Shown here in pieces: positions 1 to 12,475 of a DNA stretch of 64,000 nucleotides. This DNA comes from Strigamia acuminata (lineage: Eukaryota > Arthropoda > Chilopoda > Geophilomorpha > Linotaeniidae). The DNA lies in NCBI GenBank assembly GCA_949358305.1, contig OX442323.1:8370001-8434000 (forward strand), given 5' to 3'. The position numbers and the translations under genes were made by a program. How positions within the stretch are numbered: the first letter of the stretch is position 1; each line of letters starts with the position of its first letter. The notes beneath the pieces were generated by a model. That model ran no database searches. It was not told where the DNA came from and saw only the letters and a list, made by a program, of their open reading frames with translations.

Positions 1-2479
1 TCCGGTTTATCTCCAGCAACTGCGAGAAAATTCATTTCCTCTCCTCCTCACCGTCAGGTAAAAAGGCGAATAAAAAAGAAAGAAATGGCACGATGAAGTT
101 TTCCATAGCAATCATCATCTTTAAAGCTTGCAGAAACGCTGATTCGGCTCTTCCATCACCTGAGTCGACACCTCAGCCTGCGGGCGCCACGCTCGAATTC
201 ACCCTTCAATTACACGATAACGCGGGGTGCACGGGAGAGTAATGCGCGATTCAAAGATGATTTTAATAAGGTTTGCGCCGAGCGATTTTGCGCTTTTATG
301 GACACGGGGTGAGGAACAAAGGGTGAGATAAGGAGAGTAGGACAATTTGAGGGGGCGATGGGTCGGGAAGTGTTGGGTTGGGGGGAATTTGGGGGCAATG
401 AGGTGGCGGGGTGTTCAAGGGGGGGGGGGAGGATAATTTGGATTTTTCTGTCTTACCTTTGTCGGTGCGATGGAGATGTCGCAGTCGTTTTGGAGGAGAG
501 AGAGGCAAGTCGCTGTTCTTTCGCCTGCACTCGCGGTTTGAGTGTGGCAGTTTGCGTTTCCAAGTGACACGTGAAGAGATGGCGCTCGTGTAACCGGCCT
601 TATTTGAATTTACAAAACAAAACATTAATATGTTGATGTATTTTTGTTATTGTTGTTATTTTTTAAATTTAAAAAGTCGAAAAAAGTAAAAAATTTAAAA
701 AAAAAATTTAAAAAATCCGAAAAAATTCGGAAAAAATCGGAAAAATTGCACAAATGTCGAAAAAAATTGTCAAAAATCGGAAAAAAAATAAAAGTTTCAA
801 AAAATATTCTCAAAAAACCGGAACTAAAATAAAAATTCTAAAAAAAAAATACTTAAAAAATCGGAAAAAATTTTGAAATCCGACAAATTTCGATTAAATT
901 AAATCGCAATTAACAACCAAACCGCTACTCCCAAATCCACCCCAACCACACTAAATTTATGATAAACAAATTTATTTCTTTTCACTCGAGGCTCACCTCG
1001 GCCATAACTTATTGCCGCACATAAACCCCCGCGTGATTGATGAGAAATCATTTTGAAAATTGGATGAATGATCCGGACAAATGAGCGCTGAGCACTTACA
1101 ATCTCGACTTATACCCGCACATTTATACCGATTGCACACTGCATTGCTCACTCATTCACACTTGAATAGCTCCACCTAACATTCTCACCTTAAAATTCCC
1201 CATCGATACTTTCGGCGCCCTCGAGACACTCAGATTTATCGCCATTAGCTCAGGTGGCCTTTTGCTTGCTTGCTCGCTTCCTGCTCCGTCTCAACACATC
1301 CATCAACTCTACAACAAAAACAAACGTATTTCATCCATTAAATACAACAACTTAATACAAAAAACAAAAAAAACAAAAATAAATAAAATAATTTTTTTTT
1401 TTTTTAAATTAAAAAAGAAAAAAAAATTCTCACTAGAGGTCTTAAATTTTAATCTTTAATTTAAAAGTCCATTCCTTCCACCCTAGATGGCACTTTCCAG
1501 CAGAATGGCTGGTTATGTTCACCATCTAAGTCGAAAAGTACTTATTTATGGCCACTTTAACCCAAATCTAACATCAACAATAAATGCGCCATATTGCGCA
1601 TGTGTGAAACTCGCAGCCAGCCGAATCTTCAAGAAATGAAAGAACTCGAATCCAACCAATTGGCCTCAATTGGCTTCAATTTGCCACGTTCGCCCTCAAT
1701 GGAATCGAGTACTTTGCATTTCTCGAAAACAATTCGTTTTTATTTATTCCTTCATTTCTGAATTCTCGTCCCCACCGAGGCACATGGAGGTCAATACTAA
1801 TTTACTCCAAGAATTCTCTTCTGCTGCAAACCATTAGCAGAAAACTGCAATCAAACCGGATGACCACATGGAACTTAAGTCCCTTCTGGTCCTTTTATTG
1901 AAATTGATTACCAGCATCTGCTTGATTGCCAGCAACCTTTTCCCTCACTATGCTTTTGCTCACAACTTAAGACAACAGGTAATTCATTCTCATACATGTT
2001 ATTCCTCTAAGTATTAGTGACTTCGTCTTTGATCCACAAACTTGTGTTATTAAACGGCGTCATTATATGTTATAGCAGGGATTACCCAAAGACCGGCAAA
2101 TGCGATCCCAAAGCCAATGTTAAGTCTCGTGTGAACTAACCTTACTAACTACAGCCTTGCGGAGTAAATTGATTAAAATGCATTCCGAAACCCGTAATCG
2201 CCGTTTTTCTTTCTCGTACTTGAAAATTGAATATTTTGCTAAGTTATGACGCAAAATATAAATTATATAAAGAGGCAATAAATGTTGTTATTTTACTAGT
2301 TTTTATTAATTAAATTGGACAAGCCTATAGTTAACTATAGTAATATAATTATGCTTTGGGGTTAAAATTTGATGTGGTTTTACGTCAAAATGCCGATATA
2401 CGGGCTTTTTGACGTAGAACTGTCAAGTCCTTAGTGATACTGTTCCATTGGACTTTACTTGCTTTTGCATGTTCTAAAT
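1..2479. other. No gene seen; AT-rich low-complexity patches
   Basis: About 660-900 is a degenerate AAAAAATCGG-type array and 1320-1450 is A/T-rich. CTCF-like motifs occur at about 577-586 (AGATGGCGCT) and 1492-1504 (CCTAGATGGCACT). No recognisable coding or RNA gene on either strand. Confidence 0.6.
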
Positions 2480-2703
2480 ATTCAACCCTATTTAGGGTTG
2501 AATGTGTATTCCAGGAGTGCAAATAAAAAACGGCCTTTCTTAATTGATTTAATGAGTCGACTAACTTTTATTCGTGCAACAAAAAAGAGAGGTTGCCAGG
2601 GATTCATTCCCCTGGCAACTTACAATGCAAGAGGTTGTGAACCTTGCAACCATTATAATACATGCTTAAATTATTACGACATTGCTCAATGTTGTAACTA
2701 ATA
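2480..2703. repeat. Cluster of short hairpins
   Basis: Two perfect fold-backs: ATTCAACCCTA-TT-TAGGGTTGAAT (2480-2503) and GTTGCCAGGG-8 nt-CCCTGGCAAC (2592-2619). Weaker pairs follow (AGGTTGTGAACCTTGCAACC region, ACATTGCTCAATGT). Noncoding; role unknown. Confidence 0.75.
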
Positions 2704-2887
2704 ATGGCGGACACAGCAAGAACTATACGTCTAACAGGACAATTCTCCAAACGGAAATGGAAACCAGCATCAGAGACGGAAATGTTGATGGAAACTAACA
2801 ATGCCACAATGGAAAACAATTCCCATAAAGAGATGGTGCTGGAACAACCCTTTCCCCATAAACATAAGCCGGAGTAGTTGACAAGTC

Positions 2888-3125
2888 AAAATCTAAATAA
2901 CAATAAAAACACAACAAATAACAATAAAAACACAACAAATAACAATAAAAACACAACAAATAATAAAAACACAACAAATAACAATAAAAATACAACAAAT
3001 AACAATAAAAACACAACAAATAACAATAAAAACACAACAAATAACAATAAAAACACAACAAATGACAATAAAAACAACAAATAACAACAAAAACACAACA
3101 AATAACAATAAAAACACAACAAGTA
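2888..3125. repeat. 21-bp minisatellite
   Basis: About 11 copies of AAATAACAATAAAAACACAAC with one 18-bp deletion variant and a few substitutions. All apparent open frames here are products of the repeat. Confidence 0.95.
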
Positions 3126-4621
3126 TAGTTCTACGTTGCTGCTGTTACTACGGTGCCCTTTTGTAATTTTTTCATTTTATTTTATTCCCACAAACCATTA
3201 ACGGCTTCCAAAGACAATACATCGGTATCGATCAAAAACCCTAATTTATATATTTCTGTTTTTCCACACAACAACGATTTTTATTGCTTTTAATCCGGCT
3301 TTGTTTTATGGGCGTGATCTAATAGGAAAACAGTGAGGTGAAACCAAATTCTGTGGGCGTGTCAACCAAGTGCACAAGCCTAATGCAAATTAAGCTTAAT
3401 GTAATTGAACCCCCACACACATACACACTTAGGTTTTTTGAGAAAAGATCAAGTCCACATTCAGTGGGTTGTGAGGTTGCAAATTTACACAGGGAGCCAT
3501 CAACACTTTCATTCCATTTCCTGTGCCAAAAATAAAAGATCTCTTGTAGTCAAACTATTTATTCCCTTTGAAATTTGTTTTAAGTGAATGAAACTTGATT
3601 TTTTTTTCTTCTGACAGTCTTCCTTTTTGCCTTCTATTTTGTGTCTTCCGCGTTCTTTGCTTTCCAATCAATAAATTCTCTCATTCGAGTCCATTTTTCA
3701 CTTCCATTCCATTTATTCCTTTTCCCCAGACATGCATTAGCCGCCTTCTAGTACCGCAATTGGACACTATTGAGCTTTTGCAGTCTCTTTTACGAAAAAT
3801 GCAGTCGGGGGAATTCCAAGATGCGATTGCACAGTGTGCGCGAGCTACGATAATGACGGGGGCAGTCTGGTCAAGAGGGCAATGACCGGTTGCAAAGAAA
3901 AGACATTAAAAATACATAAAACTACCCAAAGATTTTTTTTCACATTTTTATTTTCTGCTCTTTATAGAATAAACGTATACTAACAAACAAAACCATTGTG
4001 GTCGATAACTTTCGACTTTGTTCCCAATCAAAACTATAATAATCAAGAATAGACATGCAGCGACATCCAGTGCCAGCTCCAGCAAAAATTGGTTTCAGCC
4101 GCCCCACTACCCCCAAATTGTTGAAAGCCAAGTGGAGATGTGGACTGGAGGTGGACCCTGCCGTATTTTTTATTTTCCAGACCCAAAATCAACGTCTAAA
4201 ACGACACTTTTGGAGGGGCACTATGGCGGGAAATACAAACGATATTTTCGCATCTTCCGTCCCTCAAAAGATGCTTGGTTTGCCCTGGCGACATCTAGCG
4301 CATAGCCATTCAAGTAGATTTCTTTTTAGATAGTTGATATTGATTTTGCAGTGCATGACCACAGAGAGAATATTGTCAGGACCATTTATGAATATCATTT
4401 AGCTTAACATTTTTATCACTAGATGACGCCACGCATCCACATCCTTTCCACTCACTTTAAATTCTCCACAGCAAAATTCAATGCACCTGGTCATACAAAA
4501 TCATAACACAAGATAATGTTTGTCCGAAAAGAAACAGAAATTGCTTTCGACGCCCCAACCTATCCAGATTTCCCGGTATAAATTTGTTCCCGTGGCCCGA
4601 CCTATCCAGATTTCCCAATAC
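3126..4621. other. No gene seen
   Basis: Unique noncoding sequence. A CACTAGATGACGCC motif lies at about 4418-4431. Short open frames show no codon bias or family resemblance. Confidence 0.55.
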
Positions 4622-5063
4622 TAGGTGCATTCCAAAACTCCCGTTTCAGCCGTTTCAGCCGTGTCGTGTTATCTGGGATGACGTCACATCCGGAAAAATT
4701 CCGTGTCTGTGGCGCTAACACGGCAGAAACGAAAACGTGTATGAAAACACGTTTTAGCAGACACGATTTGTGTGTTAGGGCTGCCATCGATGGTGCTTAG
4801 ATTTTGGCGCGATTGTTGATGTGAATTCGTCAGCTGTTATAAACCTAGACATTTTTCATCCACAAATAAATAAAATTAGTCAGAATTTGAACATTTTATA
4901 AAAATTTTTAAATATTTTATAAATATTTCATAAAACGAAATTGCTAAAACGACGGCAAAAAATTTTTTTGTTTTGACGTTCCTAAACAGGCCTAAAACGA
5001 TCGTAAAACGACACGGAACGGAAACGCCTAAAACGCCTAACACTGCGTTTTGGAATGCACCTA
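4622..5063. mobile_element. MITE with TAGGTGCATTCCAAAAC terminal inverted repeats
   Basis: The 17-bp ends are perfect inverted repeats: TAGGTGCATTCCAAAAC at 4622-4638 and its reverse complement at 5047-5063. Flanks read TACTA|GGTGC and GCACC|TACTA, so the target duplication is TA, TACTA or part of it. The 442-bp interior has CGTTTTA-type repeats and an AAAACGTG/CACGTTTT hairpin but no transposase. A short relative with the same end sequence lies at 26384-26478. Confidence 0.85.
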
Positions 5064-5626
5064 CTAAATTTCTTTCCAGTCCAGCACTGATCTTCCTTCT
5101 GCATTGCATTTGAATTCCAAAAAACTCATGAAAGATTCAAATCTCCGACATACCGATTGCAATTGTCGTCTACCCCCGCCTAAGCCTAAGAGGTGATGAC
5201 AAACCCCACTTCTCGATTCCAAACATTGCATAGTTTGTTGGTTTTGTTATGAATAAATAAACGAGTTGTTTTTGTAAATCTACAATGTCACTTCCCCACT
5301 ACCTGCAACTGATTGCGCAGTGCTGCCCCCTAGCTTTGCCCTTGTGAACTGCACTGAGTACGTGACTTCCATCCCATCTCTCTGTCCTCAAACTTTTCCT
5401 TTTCAGGAGGAACTCTAATGACCCAAAAAGCCAGTTACTTCCTTTCCTTTATTACAATGCTGAATTGAATGTGTCAGAGAACGCATTCATCTCCAACGTT
5501 TAATATCAACGTGAAATATTTCAAGATTTTCGTTTCTTACACGTTCGCGTATAAAATGGTCCTTAATATCAATGCATGAAAAAACTATCATTTATACATC
5601 TGCATGTAAAGAAACGACTCATCAAT

Positions 5627-5812
5627 GGTGTTCAACAATAAAAAAAATGGTGTTTAACTATGAAAAAGTGGTGTTTAACAATGAAAATGGTGTTCAACAA
5701 TGAAAAAATGGTGTTCAACAGTAAAAAAAATAATTTTCAACAATGAAAATAATGTTCAACAATGAAAATAATGTTCAACAATGAAAATAATGTTCAACAA
5801 TGAAAATACCCA
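5627..5812. repeat. 18-21-bp minisatellite array A (GTTCAACAATGAAAAT)
   Basis: About nine units of GGTGTTCAACAATGAAAA or close variants, including rare ones (TTTAACTATGAAAAAG, TTCAACAGTAAAAAAAATAATT). It shares the order of these variants with array B at 6929-7365. Confidence 0.92.
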
Positions 5813-6928
5813 ATACACATTGAGCCTGGTTATTACTTGGATGGATGATGCAATCGTCGTTGATTCGAGATACTGTTTCTATGTCAAGAACGTCTGGCGC
5901 CCACTTCTTGTTGTGTTTCTATGGTTTTCCCCGTTATCAGTGCGAATGCAAGGTTGGATCCTCAAAAAAGTGATTCCGGATGACTTTCCCAATATCCCGG
6001 ACAGACGGTTGCTTCCGATATGGATTATACTTGTTTTCCCCAGCTGCGTTGTCAGAGTCTAATTTAAACCTACTTTCCATAGATTACCATTAGAAAAGGT
6101 AATTAAAAGTATCGAGTTTTAAAATGAAACATCTGTTTGCAAATAGACATCAAAGGATTTAGCGCTAAATCCAGTCCCAGTTCCCAAAACAGCGCTGCTT
6201 CGATTATTCGCAGAAATATTGACAATCAACAGCAAAGAGAAACTTTAATTCATTTTTTTCCCCACGACAAATGACACTTCCCAGTAAACTTAGCCAACTT
6301 TCAAAGAATAGATTTACCTTCCCCGAATCACCAATAATAAGTCGACAATTAACCTGAGAAGCACAACAGTGTACACATGCAAAAAGGAATAAAACACAAG
6401 TTTGGAATCGGCAAAAGTGCAATTAAGACTATACGCTTAAGTTGTATCGGCCTGATTGCTTTCTGACTAATACTAATTGAATGGTGAAAAATTCTCAATG
6501 GATTTCATCAGCCAAAACAGATGGTTTAGTCATCCCAAACAGGTGATATGCATGATTCAAACCACTGTTAACTCCCCCCTTGCAACCTTGTTACCACGAA
6601 GTGGGTCTGCGTAGGAGGGGCTTGTTGTATTGATGGAATGGAACAAAATGAAGAGATACTCTTGCAGTGACGCATTTGCAATTCTCTGGTGCCCTTGTTT
6701 TGACATTTGTTCTACTGTACATACCCCCTTTCCATAAATAAATGTAAATATAAAAAATGAATAATAAAAAAAACGAAACTGGGGATTTAAAAATAACAAA
6801 CGTTAGAAAGAGAAATAAAGCCGCGAAATAAAATTGGGCTATCGTAAATTATTCGCAACAGTTATGGCAATGGTGTTTGGCTCCAATAATCCAATTCCAA
6901 CAATGCAGAGGAAAAAGTAAAGAAATTT

Positions 6929-7365
6929 TTCAACAATAGTGTTCAACAATGAAAATATTATGTTTAACAATGAAAAAATGGTGTTTAACAATGAAAAAAT
7001 AATGTTTAACAATGAAAAATAAGTGTTCAACAATGAAAATGGTGTTCAACAATAAAAAATGGTGTTTAACTATGAAAAAGTGGTGTTTAACAATGAAAAT
7101 GGTGTTCAACAATGAAAAAATGGTGTTCAGCAGTAAAAAAATAATTTTCAACAATGAAAATAATGTTCAACAATGAAAATGATGATGTTCAACAATGAAA
7201 ATAATGATGTTCAACAATGAAAATGGCGTTCAACAATAAAAATGGCGTTCAACAATGATGATGGTGTTCGACAATGAAAATTATGGTGTTCAACAATGAT
7301 GATGGTGTTCGACAATGAAAATTATGGTGTTCAACAATGATGATGATGTTCAACAATTACTTTGG
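6929..7365. repeat. 18-21-bp minisatellite array B (GTTCAACAATGAAAAT)
   Basis: About 22 units of the same family as array A. The stretch 7041-7190 repeats the variant order of 5627-5775 almost exactly. The right part adds ATGATG interruptions (GTTCAACAATGATGATG). Confidence 0.92.
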
Positions 7366-10300
7366 ATCACACCTTTCATCAGTATCTTTTTTATTGCAAA
7401 ATTCCTGTTTAAACATCCGCAGTTGCACATTTCAGTGGTAAAATTCACTTTGCAAGGTCTTAACTTATTAAAACAGAAGAGCAAAAAGAGTCTAAGTAGG
7501 GGGAAGAGAGTTTGAGGTTGAGGTTTCCACTAGAGAGCCAGGCCCAGGCGCAGCTGCAGTGCCCATATAGGGATGATGATGCAATTAACTTATGTACATC
7601 GCCAACTTGTGGCATTCATAATTCCTCTTTCTCAGCGATCATTAGACAGTAAAGCCGCAATTAATTCCCCACTTTCATACGTTTAATAAGCCAGCTTTCT
7701 TACGGCAACGGCCAAACGAGGCTCCAGACGAACGTTGGTCACCTTCATCCTCTTCATCCGGCAAGTTGCACCGCCCGAACCGGCAGCGACTTAATCCCGT
7801 CTCCGCCAAAAGCCACCGATACGACCCATCACTTGACCTCCCGAGGTACCTCCACCAGTGGTCAAGCTGTGACCAGAGGTCGGTCATTCCACATCCAATA
7901 AGAATCTGCCAGTGCCAAAATTACCAAACGAAATATTGCACACTAAAAACATTAGGCCTACATTTTTATTCTCGTTTTACGGCCGTTTTATTGTCATTAT
8001 TAAGCACTGGGCTACGTTTTAGGAGTCGGAGAAGATTTAATTAGCGACTTTTACGTCGTTTTTAACTTTCCTAATTATAATTTGGTGGTTTGGAGGGAAT
8101 TTTTAGCTCGGTTATCGCGCGGGGACGAAAATTCAATTTGTTCTAAGTTGTTGAAATTAAAATTTCCAAGCTTTCGATTTGCCAAGCCGAGTATCCATAA
8201 TTTAAACATCGCTTTTATTATCGCTCGTAAAACGACAGAATTTAGCTGCGCACCAACAACCGCGCCATTAATAAGCCGAGCCATCTCTTAAAATTTACAC
8301 CCAAATCGGACACATCGTCGTAAATTGCAAAACAAAATTATTCTTCCTTCACCGGTGACGAGCGAGGATCCAGGCGGGCGAAGCGGCGCCCGCTGCGGCA
8401 GCGCGGTTTGCATTTCCCGCCCAAAAAAAAATTTCGCAATTTCGCTCAATTTAAACGAATTGCTCACGACTATAAATACTTTTTATTTGTTTTTTTTTCT
8501 GTTTCCCGTTGGAGCATGAATCACACGATAATATAATGAGAAAAATAAATCAATCCCGCATAAAGTTCCTCCTTGTAATAACACCGTCCTTGACACTGAC
8601 CTAGAAACATCCGCCCACACCAGAGGGACTCACCAGTACAAAAAAAAACAACAAACCAAATAGAAAAATATCCTTTCTAATTAGTTTTCATGAAAAATTG
8701 CATTTGCGTGAGTCGGGACCGAGATGCGAACACAATGTGCGATAATTTCCCAGGGAAAATTTCAAAGAAATCGATCAAAATATGACAATGGCGCCGAAGG
8801 ATTGACATGAGCATTTGCGTGCAAATGACAAATCGAACAAACATAAAAAGCGACATCAAAAAAACACAATTTTTCACACAAAAACCACACAAAAACACTA
8901 AAAATAATTTCCAATCTCGTTTAAACGACTCAAAAAAATATATATTTACCATTTCAATATTTTTCTAATTTTTATTTATTTTTTTTAAAATATTTTTTTT
9001 AATGTTCAATTTTAGCACCAGGGGACCGATAAGAGGAAAAGTTTAAAAGGAATTAAGAATAATTATTTCTTTTTGAATACTTTTTCCGTCTTAAAAATAA
9101 CCTTGACAGTGACCCACTAACTCACTTCTGCACGATCGATCGTGCGCCATGTTTGCTGCACCGGAAGCCACGCCCAACGCGAGGTGAGTCACCCTGAGCT
9201 TCGAGGACGTACTAACCTTGACATTGAATTTGTTGAGCGTCCAATAGACGCCACATACACGCATGCGCCGTGCTCGGGGATCGATTCACTAATATGGCCC
9301 CGTTTTGTCACACAAATTGAATTTGAACCAAAAGAGATTAAACAAGAAAATAAAATCGAAGCGATTGCAGGGCGAATGGGTGCGCTTCCCTGCCCGACTC
9401 TGCCCGACCGCTTCCATCTGTGACCTTCAAAACCCAGGTGGCGGCGCGCATACAAATTCCCCAATAAACACAAATTAACGAATAAATAACACAATTTGGA
9501 TCTCCAAATTTGATCATCCACAATTTTACCAATTTGTTTTTATAAATTAATTTTTTTATTAAATTATTTCAACTTTTGATTTTTTTTTTTTTTAGTTACC
9601 GAAAATTTGTGGTTTTCCATGCGGGAGAAACCTCACTCGGTGCGGCAGCTCGTTTTTAAATTTCCCGTCGAAAAATAAATAAACAAATTAAAAATAAAAT
9701 TTTTTTTTTTTTAATTTTTTATTTTATTTATAGATTTATAGCTGTAACCTTGACATTGACCCGGTGAAAGAATCGATTTCCAGCGTTCCTCCCCTGCACA
9801 GGAAGATGGTGAACCATTCACAACTTCCGCGTAATCGTAAAAAGGGAATTCGTCCATAGTTTTTATGAAACAAAACGAAAACAAAACGAAAACAAAACGT
9901 ACAAATATTTTTTTCTATTTTCGTATCCACTAAAATACGAAAAAAATCAACAAATATTAAATAGAATTTTCTTCAATTCGCTCTTAACATCCTCATCTTA
10001 ACACTTCGCATCCGCCCCCTCGTGCTAATCTCGAACAAGTGGCATTATGGGTTCCTCCAAAATTTTTATTACAGGACGGAAACGACCAAATGGATTCGAT
10101 ACAGCTTCGCAATTCAATACTAAACCTTTCATCCCACCCAAAAAAAAAAAAAAAAAAATGGCGGAACAAAATATTATTTTATTTTTTCGCCACAAGAGTG
10201 CGCGCGCATGTAAATAGGAGATTGCAGTGGGATTTTTAAAAATAAAAATAAAGTTGCAAAAACAAAGTTTGGTTGCAGGAATGATGAAATTGGACGTGTT

Positions 10301-10689
10301 AATTACCCGACTGGCTCGCGAGATGAAAGAAAAGGGAAAAGGGGAGGGAAAATTAAAGAATAATGTGCGATCGTAAAAGCAAGCCATTTGTGCCGCGCGC
10401 GGCCGAGCGGAGACGGGAGAGACGGCAGAGGCGGCGGTTTCGGCGACTGCCCGGCGCCGACATCAAATCGCGGGTCGGAGGCGCTTGGCGCCAAACCAAT
10501 CTTGCCAAAACCACACGGCTGACGTCGAATCCTCTATGCTCGGCCGGGGACCCATCAAAACCTCTCATGCCTTCACCTTACTCGATATTCACGAACTCAA
10601 CTCTTTGCGCTCTCGAATTTACATCAAATTTTAAAAAACTTCCAAAAAAATTGATTAAAATAATTTAGAAAATATTTTTTAAAAAAAAT
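7366..10689. other. No gene seen; GC-rich patches and one perfect palindrome
   Basis: GC-richer patches at 7700-7800, 8340-8410 and 9130-9440 with poly-A/T tracts between. A perfect 16-bp palindrome, GCACGATCGATCGTGC, lies at 9130-9145. Three CCTTGACA(T/G)TGA motifs lie at 9101, 9217 and 9748. No coding evidence. Confidence 0.55.
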
Positions 10690-11080
10690 TTCTTGAAAAT
10701 TTTAATAAATTGCAAAAATGTGCAAAAATTTGAAATAAATTTCAGAAAAATTCAGAAAAATTTGAAATAAATTTCAGAAAAATTCCTAAAAATGAAAAAA
10801 ATTTCAGAAAAATTCCAAAAATTGAAAAAAATTTCATAAAAATTCCAAAATTTGAAGAAAAAAAAGTAGAAAAATTTCAAAAATTGAAAAAAATTTCAGA
10901 AAATTTCGATAAATTCCAAAAAATTTCAGAAATTTTCGATAAATTGAAAAAAATTTCATAAAATTTCGATAAATTTCATAAAATATCGATAAATTCCAAA
11001 AAATTTAAGAAATTTTCGATAAATTGAAAAAAATTTCAGAAAATTTCGATAAATTCCAAAAAAAAACACAAAAAATCTCA
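10690..11080. repeat. ~30-bp AT-rich minisatellite (AAATTTCAGAAAATTTCGAT)
   Basis: Degenerate tandem units AAAATTTCAGAAAATTTCGA followed by TAAATTCCAAA. The left part carries simpler AAAAATTTCAGAAAAATTCC units. Noncoding. Confidence 0.85.
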
Positions 11081-11837
11081 AAATTCCTCAAAAAAATCCC
11101 GAAAAAATTCGAAACAAACCCAAAAAATCGCCAAAATAAAATAAAAATACTCTCATTCATTTCATTCCATCCAAACCAACTTGGTCATTATCCGACGAGG
11201 AAAAAGATAGCAACTTGAAGCCATAAACCCATTGAAGCGCAGAGATGACCACACACACCTCGTAAATCAATGGCGGCGAAGCGACACAAAAATGTCCAAA
11301 AATCGCTTAAAAACCCGCCCAATTTTAATTTTAATCACAAAAACAAAAATAAAAAACTATTAACATCACCACCAACAAAAAAAAGAAAAGTTGCATTACG
11401 CAATCTTTCCATTTCCTGTTCCAGTGTCCCCGAGTGAGTATAGTTTGTGTGTGGATGATGCAGCGCAGCTGGATATGGATGATGCACGCATGCATCATTG
11501 CTTATGGACTTGTGCCAAGCAAACCGGGTCCGCGCTCCGCAGCCGGACCCCACCCCCACATCTCCCCACCCTCTCTCTTCATTTTGCCCTAATTTTATTT
11601 CGTCTTCTTTTCACTTCCTAGAAAAGGGGAGCGCGAACGACACGCCACAGCACGGATCTCCTCACCGCGCATGCGCGCATCGTTTTCTTACCCATAATTC
11701 GTGCGCGAGGACATTTACGATCGCAGTTGAGGCGGGGGGAGTTTTAACGAGCGAGGCCTGCGCGGGCCCTTTGCCGAGGGACCGTACCGAACCCGAGAAA
11801 CGTTTCAAACCGCTTCAAAAGCCAAAACAGACATTTT

Positions 11838-12470
11838 ATCGCATGTAAATTCAAAAATATGTCGACTTACCGCATGTAAACGTCGAAAAACATCAAAAAA
11901 CCTCAATAAAAACCTCAAAAAACCTCAAAAAATATTTTTAAAAACGTCAAAATGTCGAAAAAAGTGGAAAATATGTCGAATAACGTGGAAAATATGTCGA
12001 CTTACCGCATGTAAACGTCGAAAAAAGTCAAAAAACTTCAAAAAATATTTTAAAAACGTCAAAATGTCGAAAAACGTGAAAATGTCGACTTATCGCGTGT
12101 AAACGTTGATAAACGTCAAAAAACCTCAAAAAACCTAAAAAAAAACACAAAAAACCTCCAAAAATATTTTTAAAAACGTCAAAATGTCGAAAAACGTGGA
12201 AAATATGTCGACTTACTGCATGTAAACGTCGAAAAACGTCAAAAAACGTCAAAAAAACGTCAAAAAACTTCAAAAAATATTTTAAAAAACGTCAAAATGT
12301 CGAAAAGCGTGAAAAATATGTCGACTTACCGCATGTAAACGTCGAAAAACGTCAAAAAACCTCATAAAAACCTCAAAAAACTTCAAAAAATATTTTTAAA
12401 AACGTCAAAATGTCGAAAAACGTGGAAAATATGTCGACTTATCGCGTATAAACGCGATAAACGTCGCCTC
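11838..12470. repeat. ~91-135-bp tandem array with GTCGAC core
   Basis: Six units, each marked by AAATATGTCGACTTACCGCA followed by TGTAAACGTCG, at about 11856, 11991, 12082, 12201, 12315 and 12427. Spacers are AAAAACGTCAAAATGTCGAAAAACGTG and AAAACCTC runs of varying copy number. Confidence 0.92.
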
Positions 12471-12475
12471 ATCAA

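Noticed and set aside
2795-3122. Phe/Cys/Tyr- and Asn/Thr-rich open frames on both strands
   Set aside because: All three minus-strand frames and the plus-strand frame are open at once because of the 21-bp repeat.
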